In this document: in pieces, positions 1 through 7,919 of the stretch | How the letters are laid out: every line of letters begins with the position of its first letter | Numbering within the stretch: the stretch's first letter is position 1 | Assembly (NCBI GenBank): GCA_938021455.1 | Contig: CALIGP010000046.1 | Span: 1-12,996, forward strand | Origin: an uncultured Lewinella sp. | GTDB taxonomy: Bacteria; Bacteroidota; Bacteroidia; Chitinophagales; Saprospiraceae | Reading direction: 5' to 3' | DNA length: 12,996 nucleotides | Made by a program: the position numbers and the translations under genes | Notes under the pieces: generated by a model | Database searches by the model: none | The model's input: the letters and a program-made list of their open reading frames with translations, nothing else | What the model was told of the DNA's origin: nothing

Positions 1-536
1 TAATAGGCTTCCTTTACCGGAGCGTCCGTAACCGTCAGTTCCAGCTCCAGTGCCTTTAGGTAACCCGGTAACGGGTCGCCACAATCTTCCAGCACTTGCT
101 TCATCGCCGAAAAAAGCCCCTTCGGAGAATAGTTCCCCGCTACGCGCTCCACCAGGTTCTTGCCCTTAGCATCGACGATGCGAACGACGGGGTTGTTCCA
201 GGAAGGCTCGCCGTATGCTTCCAGTACTTTCCGATCCGATCCACCTTTGTTGTTAAAGATAGCCAGCGGCACAAATTCATTCTCAATGGCTTCCACCATC
301 AGCGGATGACTCAGCGTTGATGTGCCGTATCGTTGGCAGGTCGCACAGCCAGGCACCTCCTGAAAAAGGATCAGCACGGGCTTGTTGGTCTTGACGGATT
401 CTGCCAATGCTTCCTCATAATTTCGGAACCAGCTGACCTTACCCAACTCATCCCGTTGCCCCTCCACTTGCGTGCGGGTTTGGGCAAATAGCGTTGTCGC
501 CATCAGGAAAGCAGCGATAATCAGTACGTTTTTCAT
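1..536 (-). CDS. Exported thioredoxin-fold protein with a VPGCATC motif (C-terminus beyond window)
   Basis: The 178 visible residues start at ATG 536 and run off the left edge, so the gene is partial. Residues 1-19 (MKNVLIIAAFLMATTLFAQ) look like a signal peptide, placing the protein in the periplasm or on the membrane. A thioredoxin fold follows: a beta strand KPVLILFQ at 52-59, then VPGCATC with Cys64 and Cys67 as the redox pair, and the later segment PSWNNPVVRIVD at 111-122, which probably supplies the strand after the cis-proline loop. From memory, proteins with this VPG-C-x-x-C segment often carry a C-terminal methionine sulfoxide reductase-like domain. That part would lie outside the window and is not seen. 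Likely role: thiol-disulfide exchange or peroxide/methionine repair in the envelope. It is divergent from the DUF2723 gene. The family assignment is good; the substrate is unknown. Confidence 0.8.
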   Translation of the reverse strand, partial: MKNVLIIAAFLMATTLFAQTRTQVEGQRDELGKVSWFRNYEEALAESVKTNKPVLILFQEVPGCATCQRYGTSTLSHPLMVEAIENEFVPLAIFNNKGGSDRKVLEAYGEPSWNNPVVRIVDAKGKNLVERVAGNYSPKGLFSAMKQVLEDCGDPLPGYLKALELELTVTDAPVKEAY

Positions 537-572
537 AGTAAATACTTTTATGTGCTATTGAATGTCCGAAGG

Positions 573-601
573 GTAAGATACGTTGTATCACCTTCCTTCA
601 A
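573..601 (-). promoter_or_regulatory. Weak Bacteroidota-type promoter candidate for the thioredoxin-like gene
   Basis: Read on the minus strand, TTG (601-599) is followed after 18 bases by TATCTTAC (580-573). This resembles the Bacteroidota -33 TTG and -7 TAnnTTTG boxes with two mismatches in the -7 box. It lies 36 bases upstream of the ATG at 536. A short inverted repeat, GATAC-GTT-GTATC at 577-589, overlaps the -7 box and could be an operator, though a 5-base arm is weak evidence. Confidence 0.25.
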
Positions 602-722
602 TCCGGTTTGAATGTGTGGATGCGGACAGTTTGCCCGGGATATAAAGGCACTAAATACGCCCTAAAAGCCCCTCCATTAACCAACGTTAACCCTACCTAA
701 CCTGTATGCCCCGATAAAATGC

Positions 723-730
723 TAGCTTTG
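723..730 (+). promoter_or_regulatory. Bacteroidota -7 box TAGCTTTG upstream of the DUF2723 gene
   Basis: TAGCTTTG matches the Bacteroidota primary sigma factor -7 consensus TAnnTTTG at every fixed position and lies 55 bases before the ATG at 786. No clear TTG -33 box is present at the expected distance (about 700-705 reads CCTG). A transcript starting a few bases downstream would open almost directly into the hairpin at 743-763. Confidence 0.45.
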
Positions 731-742
731 CCGTGCTAATTT

Positions 743-763
743 GGCCACCCAAAGTGGGTGGCC
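743..763 (+). promoter_or_regulatory. Perfect 8-bp leader hairpin before the DUF2723 start codon
   Basis: GGCCACCC (743-750) and GGGTGGCC (756-763) pair perfectly around the loop AAAGT, 22 bases before the ATG at 786. If transcription starts just after the TAGCTTTG box, the stem sits at the extreme 5' end of the mRNA. There it could protect the message or tune translation. The bases after it (TTGTATC) are a poor U-tract, so an intrinsic terminator or attenuator is less likely. Confidence 0.5.
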
Positions 764-785
764 TTGTATCAGACCTTACCTACCC

Positions 786-3700
786 ATGGGAAAATTGAAT
801 CGCCTGCACCAATTAACCGGATGGCTCGTTTTTACAATCGCCGCCATCGTTTACCTGCTTAGCGCAGAGCGAACCGGCAGTCTTTGGGACTGCGGAGAGT
901 TCGTGCTCGGTGCCTACAAAATGCAAGTCGTTCACCCACCGGGTGCACCGCTCTTCCTGCTCATTGGCCGCATTTTTGCCATTTTTGGAGGTGGCCTTTC
1001 CGCTGAAGCTGGCAGTAACCCCGCCATGATCGCCTTTGCCGTAAACGCCATGTCAGGTATCTGTACGGCCTTCTCCGCGGCTTTTGTGGCCTGGATGACG
1101 ATCATGCTCAGTAAAATCGCGCTATTGGGTCGCGACGAAACAGCGGAACTCGGCAGTGGACAGAACGTTGCCGTAGCCGCTAGTGGACTCGTGGCCGGTC
1201 TGGCCACTGCCTTTTGTACCTCCGTTTGGTTCTCCGCTGTAGAGGGCGAGGTATACGCCATGTCTCTGTTTTTCACCTGTCTCACGGCCTGGGCCATGGT
1301 GCGCTGGTATGCTAAGCCGGATACCGCCGAGGCAGATCGCTGGCTTTTATTTGCGCTCTTCGCTTCTGGCCTGTCCATCGGCGTTCACCTTTTGTCTATC
1401 CTGACGATCCCTGCCATGGGCATCTTCTACTACTTCAAAAAGAAAAACGACACCAATCTTGTGGGCCTTGGCCTATCCGTATTAGCGGGCGTAGCCGTCA
1501 TTGTCTTTATCCAGAGTTTCATCATTGTGGGCATTCCTACTATCTGGCAGTTCTTTGAAATCCCAATGGTAAACGGTGGAATGCCCGTCCACTCTGGTCT
1601 CCTCCCAACATTGCTTCTACTGGGTGCCGCCATGTTCTTCGGCTTGCGTTATGCGCATCGTAAAAACAATGCCATACTCCAGCAGATCATGGTTGGTTTC
1701 GGACTAATGGTAATTGCCTTCAGCACCGTTGGCGTCGTCGTTCTTCGCGCCGAAGCCAAGACGCCGGTGAACATGAATAACCCGGACAATGTAACCAGCT
1801 TGCTGCCCTACCTTAACCGGGAACAGTACGGTGAACGGAGCCTGATCTACGGACAGACCTTCACCGCCGAGGTAACCAACACCGAGGTAACCCCTCGCTA
1901 CGGACTCGTCAATGGAAAGTATGAGCCTAACATTACCCAAAAGATCACGCCGGAGTACAGCAAGAAAATGTTCTTCAGCCGGATGTATGACAACACCCAG
2001 GGAAGAGTCAACCTCTACAAGCAATGGATGGGTCTCGACCCCGCCAAACCACTACCCCGTGGCCGCCCGAACCAGGGAGACAACATCAAGTTCTTCGTCA
2101 ATTACCAGCTGGGCTGGATGTACTGGCGCTACTTCATGTGGAACTTCTCCGGCCGCCAGAATGGTGAGCAGGGTTTCTACAGCTGGGATGATAGCTCCGG
2201 CAATTGGATTACCGGTATCAAGCCACTTGACGAAGCCCGACTAGGCAATCTTGATGCCTTACCCGAATTCGCCAAAGAAGATCCTGCGAGAAATACTTAT
2301 TTCCTGCTACCCTTCCTATTTGGTCTCATCGGTCTCTTCTGGCACGCCAGCCGGAGTAGTAAAGAATTTATCGGACTGCTAACACTCTTTGTCATCACGG
2401 GCATCGGCATTATCGTGTACACCAATCAGCCGCCGAACGAGCCGAGGGAACGAGACTACGTTCTCGTAGGTTCCTTCTTCGTCTTCTGTATGTGGATGGG
2501 CATGGCCGTGCCCGCGATATATGAACTCGCCCGAACGAAACTTAACCAGAAAGGCTTTGCCGTAGCCGGTGGCATCGGCGCCGTGGTGCTTATTGCTCCG
2601 CTGCTAATGGGCTTCCAGAACTGGGACGACCACAGCCGTGCCCAGCACAGCGGTGCTCGTGACTACGCGAAAAACTTCCTGGAGTCCGTTGACAAAAACG
2701 CCATCATCTTCACCTACGGAGATAATGACACCTACCCGCTGTGGTACGCCCAGGAGGTAGAGAACGTCCGCCCGGATGTGCGCGTCGTTAACCTCAGCCT
2801 TATTGCCGTAGACTGGTACATTGACCTGCTGCGCTACAAAATGAATGACTCCCCACCGATCAATCTTGGCCTGAGCCAGGACCTCATCCGTGGACGTCTC
2901 CGCAATCAGGTCCCCTACCTGAACCGCAACAACCAAACCGGTAATTGTGCCAGTGACCGCCCCACCAGCTTAGACCAGCTGATGAAGACGATCGCCACGA
3001 GAAACCCCGTGCCGCTGCGGAGTGGATCCAGCCTGGAAACGCAATACGCCAGCTGTAACGTTGGCATTCAGGTAGACCCTCGCCAATTGAGTCGGGCGCC
3101 ATGGCTGGTACCCGCCGGAGAGCAGGCACAGCAGCGTATCCCCATTCGGATTAGCAGCAGCCGCTTGCTGAAGGACGAGATTGCTATTCTCGACATCATC
3201 AACTCCAACCTCTACGACCGTCCTATCTACTGGGCCGTTACCTGCCAGCAGAGTAAGCTGATGGGTCTTGAGAACTACCTCGAATTGGAAGGACTCGGAC
3301 TGAAGCTAACCGTCACCCAAAACCCGAGTGATAGCCGTAACTACGGTATCATCGGTAGTGGTGGGATCAATACCGACAAGACCGCTGACCTCGTCATGAA
3401 TACCTGGCAGTGGGGTAACTTCGACAAAGTCGACACTCACATCAGTAGTAGCTACCAGCCGGCAGTTCAGTCTATGCAGATCGTTATCATGCGTACCATG
3501 GAGGCCCTGATGGCCGAAGGCAAGACGAATGAGGCACTCGCCGTTGGCGACAAGTACTTTGCGTCTTTCCCGGACATGAACTTCCCGTTCTTCTATCAGA
3601 CTTACCTGATGCTGCAGCCTTACTTCCAGGCCAACCAACTGGAACGAGCACAACCTATTTTGGAGCAACTGGCTCGTAATACGGCGGATCGCCTGGATTA

Positions 3701-3893
3701 CTATGACACCCTCGATGAGACTCGTAAAAACCTCAGCTACGAAGGCGAGGTCGTCCGGGCTGAAGCCATCGCCCGGGGCATGTTACAGCAGGTACGTGCC
3801 CGTGGTAGCGCGGAGATCAAAGCTTCCATTGAGCAGATTCTGGGTAACCACCTATACCTGGTGCCGGAAGCAGGACCTCAGAATCCGGGGTAG
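786..3893 (+). CDS. DUF2723 / TMEM260-like membrane protein, putative protein O-glycosyltransferase
   Basis: A 1035-residue polytopic membrane protein. ATG 786 is preferred over an upstream in-frame TTG at 741, because MGKLNRLHQLTGW leads straight into the first membrane helix and the upstream codons only translate the leader hairpin. Family signatures are clear: GSLWDCGEF at 31-39 followed by VVHPPGAPLF at 48-57 in the first outer loop, NNPDNVTSLLPYLNREQYGE in the middle, NEPRERDYVLVGSF at 551-564, NWDDHSR at 612-618 and GDNDTYPLWYAQEVE at 645-659. Several helices lie in the first 330 residues and again at about 515-610. The last 400 residues are soluble and end in helical, TPR-like sequence. 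The eukaryotic relative TMEM260 is a protein O-mannosyltransferase, and the acidic residues of the first loop fit a GT-C enzyme. The bacterial donor and target are inferred, not shown. Confidence 0.9.
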   Translation: MGKLNRLHQLTGWLVFTIAAIVYLLSAERTGSLWDCGEFVLGAYKMQVVHPPGAPLFLLIGRIFAIFGGGLSAEAGSNPAMIAFAVNAMSGICTAFSAAFVAWMTIMLSKIALLGRDETAELGSGQNVAVAASGLVAGLATAFCTSVWFSAVEGEVYAMSLFFTCLTAWAMVRWYAKPDTAEADRWLLFALFASGLSIGVHLLSILTIPAMGIFYYFKKKNDTNLVGLGLSVLAGVAVIVFIQSFIIVGIPTIWQFFEIPMVNGGMPVHSGLLPTLLLLGAAMFFGLRYAHRKNNAILQQIMVGFGLMVIAFSTVGVVVLRAEAKTPVNMNNPDNVTSLLPYLNREQYGERSLIYGQTFTAEVTNTEVTPRYGLVNGKYEPNITQKITPEYSKKMFFSRMYDNTQGRVNLYKQWMGLDPAKPLPRGRPNQGDNIKFFVNYQLGWMYWRYFMWNFSGRQNGEQGFYSWDDSSGNWITGIKPLDEARLGNLDALPEFAKEDPARNTYFLLPFLFGLIGLFWHASRSSKEFIGLLTLFVITGIGIIVYTNQPPNEPRERDYVLVGSFFVFCMWMGMAVPAIYELARTKLNQKGFAVAGGIGAVVLIAPLLMGFQNWDDHSRAQHSGARDYAKNFLESVDKNAIIFTYGDNDTYPLWYAQEVENVRPDVRVVNLSLIAVDWYIDLLRYKMNDSPPINLGLSQDLIRGRLRNQVPYLNRNNQTGNCASDRPTSLDQLMKTIATRNPVPLRSGSSLETQYASCNVGIQVDPRQLSRAPWLVPAGEQAQQRIPIRISSSRLLKDEIAILDIINSNLYDRPIYWAVTCQQSKLMGLENYLELEGLGLKLTVTQNPSDSRNYGIIGSGGINTDKTADLVMNTWQWGNFDKVDTHISSSYQPAVQSMQIVIMRTMEALMAEGKTNEALAVGDKYFASFPDMNFPFFYQTYLMLQPYFQANQLERAQPILEQLARNTADRLDYYDTLDETRKNLSYEGEVVRAEAIARGMLQQVRARGSAEIKASIEQILGNHLYLVPEAGPQNPG

Positions 3894-3899
3894 AGTTTT

Positions 3900-3973
3900 G
3901 CAGGTTGCAAGTTTCAGGTTGCAGGTTGTCCTACTTGAAACTTGCACCCCGCAACTTGCAACTTGCAACCTGC
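3900..3973. repeat. 7-base-period tandem words forming a large inverted repeat
   Basis: The left arm (3900-3928) reads as four 7-base units: GCAGGTT, GCAAGTT, TCAGGTT, GCAGGTT. The reverse complement of the right part (about 3932-3973) reads as GCAGGTT, GCAAGTT, GCAAGTT, GCGGGGT, GCAAGTT and a degenerate sixth unit. The outer 14 bases (3900-3913 with 3960-3973) pair perfectly. An alternative perfect 11-bp stem joins 3906-3916 with 3936-3946, so two exclusive folds are possible. The element begins 6 bases after the DUF2723 stop and ends 16 bases before the next ATG. It could limit read-through or translation. It has no U-tract, so it is not a classic terminator. Confidence 0.8.
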
Positions 3974-3989
3974 CCCCTATCTTAGCCCC

Positions 3990-5492
3990 ATGCAGGGATT
4001 AATTGACCACGCCCGTACTTTCGCTGATCGGGAAGCCATTGTTTCCAATGGACAAATTTTCACCTACGGAGAGTTGTTGGAACGCTCTGGCAGCGTTGCA
4101 GCCGCCTTACTAGTCGGCCGGGAAGACCTGGGCGAAGCCCGGGTGGCCTTCATCGTCCCACCCTCTTTTGAATACGTTTACTGCCAGTGGGGCATCTGGC
4201 AGGCGGGCGGCGTTGCCGTGCCGCTTTGTGTAGACCATCCCCTCCCGTCCTTACGCTACGTGTTGGACGATACTGCGGCGGAAGTGCTGATCGTCCATGA
4301 GGCGTATGAAGCTTTGCTTGATGAGACCGTGAAAGAGCTGGGGATACGGCTGTTGCCGCTGGGAGAAATCCCGGACAAGGCCCCTAATGCGCCCTTACCC
4401 AACCTTGCACCTGCGGGGCGCGCCCAACTCCAATTGCGCAACGCGCAAATCCTGTACACCTCCGGTACGACGAGCCTCCCAAAGGGTGTCGTCACCACCC
4501 ACGCCAACATCGAAAATCAGATCAAAACCCTCGTAGACGCCTGGGAATGGAGCGCTGACGACCGGATACTAAACATCCTGCCGCTACACCACGTCCATGG
4601 CATCATCAACGTGCTGAGCTGTGCGCTCTGGAGTGGTGCTCGCTGTGAATTTCTGCCTCGCTTCGACGCGAAAACCGTTTGGGAGAAAATGGCCAGTGGA
4701 GAGATCACCCGTTTCATGGCCGTACCAACGATTTACTATAAACTGATCAGTTACTGGGAGCAACAGCCCAAAAGCGAACAAGCCCGCCTCAGTGCCGGCG
4801 CCCGACAGCTTAATCTGATGATTTCCGGATCGGCAGCGTTGCCCGTCCCCACACTGGAGCGTTGGCGCGCCATTACGGGCCATACCCTGCTGGAGCGTTA
4901 CGGCATGACCGAGATCGGCATGGGCCTCTCCAACAGCTATCGGGGCGAACGACGGCCGGGCCATGTAGGACTGCCGCTACCCGGCGTAGAGATGCGCCTG
5001 GCCGACGCAGAAAACAATACCATCAGGGAAGCCAACGTACCCGGAGAAATACAGATCAAAGGCGACAGCGTCTTCAAAGAATACTGGCAAAAGCCGGAAG
5101 CGACGGCCAAAGCCTTTACCGAAGACGGCTGGTTTTTAACTGGCGATGTAGCAGAGCTCAACGACGGCCTTTACCGCATTCTGGGCCGGGACTCGGTGGA
5201 CATCATAAAGTCCGGTGGTTACAAAATTTCCGCACTCGAAATAGAGGCCGTACTGCTGCGACACGAGCTGGTGGACGAATGCGCCGTTGTCGGTCTCCCC
5301 GATGAAGAATGGGGTGAAATCATTGCCGCCGCCATCGTATCTTCGGGGACGCCGGACACCGGCGAGCTGACCGCCTGGCTCCGGGAACGCATCCCCGCTT
5401 ACCGCCTGCCGCGCCGATGGCTGCAGCTGGCTGAAATACCCAGCAACACCCTTGGAAAGGTGACCAAGAACGAACTCAAAAAATTATTCTAA
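3990..5492 (+). CDS. AMP-forming acyl-CoA synthetase, malonyl-CoA synthetase/ACSF3-like
   Basis: A 500-residue member of the ANL superfamily. It would activate a carboxylic acid with ATP and ligate it to coenzyme A in the cytosol. ATG 3990 is chosen because the longer frame from TTG 3942 only translates the repeat. Motifs in order: phosphate-binding YTSGTTSLPKG at 156-166, LPLHHVHG at 197-204, YGMTEIG at 304-310, the hinge segment GRDSVDIIKSGGYK at 399-412, and the C-terminal catalytic lysine in NTLGK at Lys490. The stretches LPLHHVHGIIN, FMAVPTIYYKLI and GRDSVDIIKSGGYKISALEIE resemble malonyl-/methylmalonyl-CoA synthetases (MatB, human ACSF3) more than acetate or long-chain enzymes. That specificity comes from remembered family sequence, so another short or medium acid is possible. 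No malonate decarboxylase or transporter gene lies nearby. Confidence 0.88.
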   Translation: MQGLIDHARTFADREAIVSNGQIFTYGELLERSGSVAAALLVGREDLGEARVAFIVPPSFEYVYCQWGIWQAGGVAVPLCVDHPLPSLRYVLDDTAAEVLIVHEAYEALLDETVKELGIRLLPLGEIPDKAPNAPLPNLAPAGRAQLQLRNAQILYTSGTTSLPKGVVTTHANIENQIKTLVDAWEWSADDRILNILPLHHVHGIINVLSCALWSGARCEFLPRFDAKTVWEKMASGEITRFMAVPTIYYKLISYWEQQPKSEQARLSAGARQLNLMISGSAALPVPTLERWRAITGHTLLERYGMTEIGMGLSNSYRGERRPGHVGLPLPGVEMRLADAENNTIREANVPGEIQIKGDSVFKEYWQKPEATAKAFTEDGWFLTGDVAELNDGLYRILGRDSVDIIKSGGYKISALEIEAVLLRHELVDECAVVGLPDEEWGEIIAAAIVSSGTPDTGELTAWLRERIPAYRLPRRWLQLAEIPSNTLGKVTKNELKKLF

Positions 5493-5494
5493 CG

Positions 5495-5617
5495 ATGGAT
5501 TTCTGGACAAGCTTTCCTTACTGGGGCATCCTCCTTCTAATCGGGGTTAACACCTGGCTGGTGGTCCGGCGAGACATTGAAGTGGAGGAGCGGGAAGGGA
5601 GCGAGTTAGACCATTAA
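5495..5617 (+). CDS. Small 40-residue single-span membrane protein
   Basis: ATG 5495 lies two bases after the synthetase stop, and the frame closes with TAA at 5615-5617, a spacing typical of translational coupling. The product begins MDFWTSFPYWGILLLIGVNT, has one hydrophobic helix at about residues 9-24, then the positively charged RR at 25-26 and an acidic tail (DIEVEEREGSELDH). This is a plausible short membrane anchor with the tail in the cytosol. I recognise no family. It might tether or modulate the synthetase, but that is inference from adjacency. A chance frame cannot be excluded at this length; the helix followed by a charged tail and the tight spacing argue for a real gene. Confidence 0.55.
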   Translation: MDFWTSFPYWGILLLIGVNTWLVVRRDIEVEEREGSELDH

Positions 5618-5648
5618 TTTTGAGGTGGTGGGTAATGTAAGACGAGTA

Positions 5649-5673
5649 GGCGCAAACGCAGGTGCAAGGAAAG
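5649..5673 (+). repeat. Copy 1 of a 6-base-period GCA-rich word
   Basis: The core reads GGCGCA-AACGCA-GGTGCA and is followed by AGGAAAG, so GCA recurs every six bases. It sits in the 86-base gap between the converging small membrane protein gene and comEC. It differs from the copy at 9966-9989 at two positions over 24 bases. No hairpin or U-tract that would end either transcript was found in the rest of this gap. Confidence 0.65.
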
Positions 5674-5703
5674 TTTAAAAAGCAAAGAAGGGCTACGTCG
5701 AAC

Positions 5704-7833
5704 TCACCAGTTCACCTCCAAAGCCCCATCCTCCCCCGTAACGTGCACCTTCCAGCCGCGCTCCCCCGCCAGCTCCCGCCACTCCGCCAAACGATAAGTA
5801 GGGTTACTGCCATCAACCACCAGCAGCGGAGAGCCGGACACCTCTGGTAAACGGTCCGGGTGCAAGCCATTGCGGATCAACACGTGGGTGAAGTCGCCGG
5901 CAGCTAAGCTTTCCTCCTTTATGTTTTTATCTAAGATCAGCCAACGGGTATCACTCACGGCGAGAGTCCCGTTTTTCAAAGAGAGATCTCCCACGACGGT
6001 ATCGGCAGTAAACGGATGCGTAAAGGCAGGCTCGTAGCCGTGGTGCTCACGATTGGGGCCTGCGGTCCAGGCAAGGTCGTCAGGTGCGGGTTCTGAGCCG
6101 AGGGCGAAGGCTGTCTCAGCGCCGAAGCGGACATCCATCAGTCCACCACGGGAAACGTGGTAGAGGGTGATCGTTGCTTCTTTAACCTCCCCCGGCACCT
6201 GCGTCCGCGCCCCGAAAAACGTCCCCGTAAAAACGAGCACAGCGGCTAGTAACGCCCACCAATTCCGCCAGCGCACCCAGATGGCCAGCAGACCAATGCC
6301 GAAGGCCAGCGATAGCGCCCAATACCAATTCAGGTCGGGTACTTTAAGCAAGGAACCCGGTAATTGCTGGAAGAAAAAGATGAAGGCATTCTGTAAGCCA
6401 ATCACTGCACCCAGCAAGGCTCCCGTCAGCGCAGCCATTACACTTTTACCACCTAGTGCAACTACCAGTCCATGAAATAAACCCAGAAACATCGCCCCAA
6501 AGGCCGATACGATCACCACCGTTCCACTAACCAGAAAGTAGGTTGGGAACTGCCCGAAGTTGTAGAGCGACAGGGGCAAAGTCCCCAGTTGCGCGCCCGT
6601 GCTGGCCCCGATGGTCGACCAGGCCGCCCGCAGGATTTTCGTTGGCCAACGGATCAGCCGATCGATCGGCGAGGCAAACAATACGATGCCAATGATGGCC
6701 GTAAACGACAGTTGAAAACCCACCCGAAACAACTGTCCGGGATCCAACCAAAGCATAAGTAATGCCGCTGCCGCCAACGTATTAAAAATGTCTCCCTTCC
6801 GGTGGCTGATGCCACCGATGGCCAAAATTGTAAACATGATGGCCGACCGCTGTACCGACGGGCTAAAGCCCGACACCAACGCAAATAACCAGACCGCAAC
6901 TACGCTTAGGCCCGCCACCAGCCAGCGGCCAGCCGTCGTACGATCAAGCCGAAGCACCGTCACCAACAGGAAGCGTAGGATGAGAAATATGATGCCTACA
7001 TGAAGGCCCGAAACTGCCAGCACGTGGATGGCTCCCGTCTCCGTATAAGCCGATTTCACCTCCTGGCTAATCCCGTCCCGCTTTCCCATTACGAGAGCGG
7101 CAGCAACGGCTAACTCATCACCGGAGAGATAAGCCTGAAAAGTCTGAAACCACGCATTTCGCCAGCGTTCTGCCCGAGCGCGAAGTCCGCCCCGGGCCGA
7201 CTGGCTCACCCGCCAGTCCGCTCCCTCCCGCAGGAACACCTGATGATAGATCGCCTGGCGATGCCAGTACGCCCGCAGGTCGAAGACGTGCGGGTTGAGT
7301 GGCCCCTGTAGCTCGCGAACCTTGCCCTTGAAAACAATCTCGTCTCCTACAGAAAGTGTACTCGTTTTTTCGTCTGGCGGCAGGTATAACAATAGTTGGC
7401 CGGTCACCACTCGGTTACTCGTGGAGTCGTTGAGTAGAGTCTTTACGGATGCTTCCGCCCGAATGCTTTTTCGCCCCGGGCGCAGGCTGGTGACGGTGAC
7501 TGCCAGCAGGTCCTCCGCGTCCAACTGTGAGGCGAAAAAGTTGGCTTGCTCAGGCAGGTAAGCAGCGTTGTTGCGCCAGCCTCCCAGCGTAAAAAAAAGG
7601 AGTAAAATGAAGGCACTTGCTCCTACGGCTTTCCAACGCTCAGGGCCCGGAAAAAGGACACTCAAAAGAACGGGGAGGAAGCAGGCAATCGCAGCATAAA
7701 ACCAGGTTGACGGATCGGTATAGCCCATTGCATCCGCCACAAAAACGCCCAAGCCAAACCCCACTACGGCGGGCACCAGCGGTACCCTGCCCCAGGCAGG
7801 GGGTGGTGATGGTTTGGTTTTCGTCTTAGTCAC
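5704..7833 (-). CDS. comEC: ComEC/Rec2 DNA uptake channel, form without a visible metallo-beta-lactamase site
   Basis: A 709-residue polytopic protein that would conduct single-stranded DNA across the inner membrane during natural transformation. Three N-terminal helices (about residues 17-35, 43-60 and 70-86) precede a soluble DUF4131/OB-like region to about 240. The Competence domain follows, with its signature LAVSGLHVG at 272-280 and many helices to about 550. The C-terminal 155 residues (from TLYHVSRGGLMDVRFG) hold no HxHxDH metal site, so the nuclease-like domain of Bacillus-type ComEC is absent or degenerate. As far as I recall, this is usual in Bacteroidota. The GTG at 7833 is the first start codon after an in-frame stop at 7863-7861; the next methionine would lose the first helix. 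A 10-base palindrome GGAAATTTCC lies at 7847-7856 in the leader. Confidence 0.93.
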   Translation of the reverse strand: MTKTKTKPSPPPAWGRVPLVPAVVGFGLGVFVADAMGYTDPSTWFYAAIACFLPVLLSVLFPGPERWKAVGASAFILLLFFTLGGWRNNAAYLPEQANFFASQLDAEDLLAVTVTSLRPGRKSIRAEASVKTLLNDSTSNRVVTGQLLLYLPPDEKTSTLSVGDEIVFKGKVRELQGPLNPHVFDLRAYWHRQAIYHQVFLREGADWRVSQSARGGLRARAERWRNAWFQTFQAYLSGDELAVAAALVMGKRDGISQEVKSAYTETGAIHVLAVSGLHVGIIFLILRFLLVTVLRLDRTTAGRWLVAGLSVVAVWLFALVSGFSPSVQRSAIMFTILAIGGISHRKGDIFNTLAAAALLMLWLDPGQLFRVGFQLSFTAIIGIVLFASPIDRLIRWPTKILRAAWSTIGASTGAQLGTLPLSLYNFGQFPTYFLVSGTVVIVSAFGAMFLGLFHGLVVALGGKSVMAALTGALLGAVIGLQNAFIFFFQQLPGSLLKVPDLNWYWALSLAFGIGLLAIWVRWRNWWALLAAVLVFTGTFFGARTQVPGEVKEATITLYHVSRGGLMDVRFGAETAFALGSEPAPDDLAWTAGPNREHHGYEPAFTHPFTADTVVGDLSLKNGTLAVSDTRWLILDKNIKEESLAAGDFTHVLIRNGLHPDRLPEVSGSPLLVVDGSNPTYRLAEWRELAGERGWKVHVTGEDGALEVNW

Positions 7834-7919
7834 CCCGTGAAAGTAGGGAAATTTCCGGGCTTAGCTTGGTTCGCTGCCGTTTATCCGGCCCTTCCGGTAT
7901 AAATCCAGGCGAACAAAGT

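Noticed and set aside
96..320. Plus-strand 74-residue frame
   Set aside because: It is antisense to the thioredoxin-like gene, whose signal peptide and CxxC motif are clear; it has no recognisable features.
741..785. In-frame TTG start 15 codons upstream for the DUF2723 protein
   Set aside because: The extra residues only translate the perfect hairpin at 743-763, and the family N-terminus begins at the ATG at 786.
1704..2244. Overlapping frames on both strands within the DUF2723 gene
   Set aside because: Compositionally shadow frames of a gene with family motifs along its full length; no start context or domain supports them.
3900..3973. CRISPR-like array
   Set aside because: The units are 7 bases with no spacers of uniform length, and no cas genes are present; the same holds for 9857-9963.
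3942..3989. Upstream TTG start for the acyl-CoA synthetase
   Set aside because: The added 16 residues are a translation of the 7-base repeat array; the ATG at 3990 gives the normal N-terminus.
7847..7856. Palindrome GGAAATTTCC before comEC as an operator
   Set aside because: A single 10-base palindrome is too short to support a separate regulatory call; it is noted only in the comEC entry.
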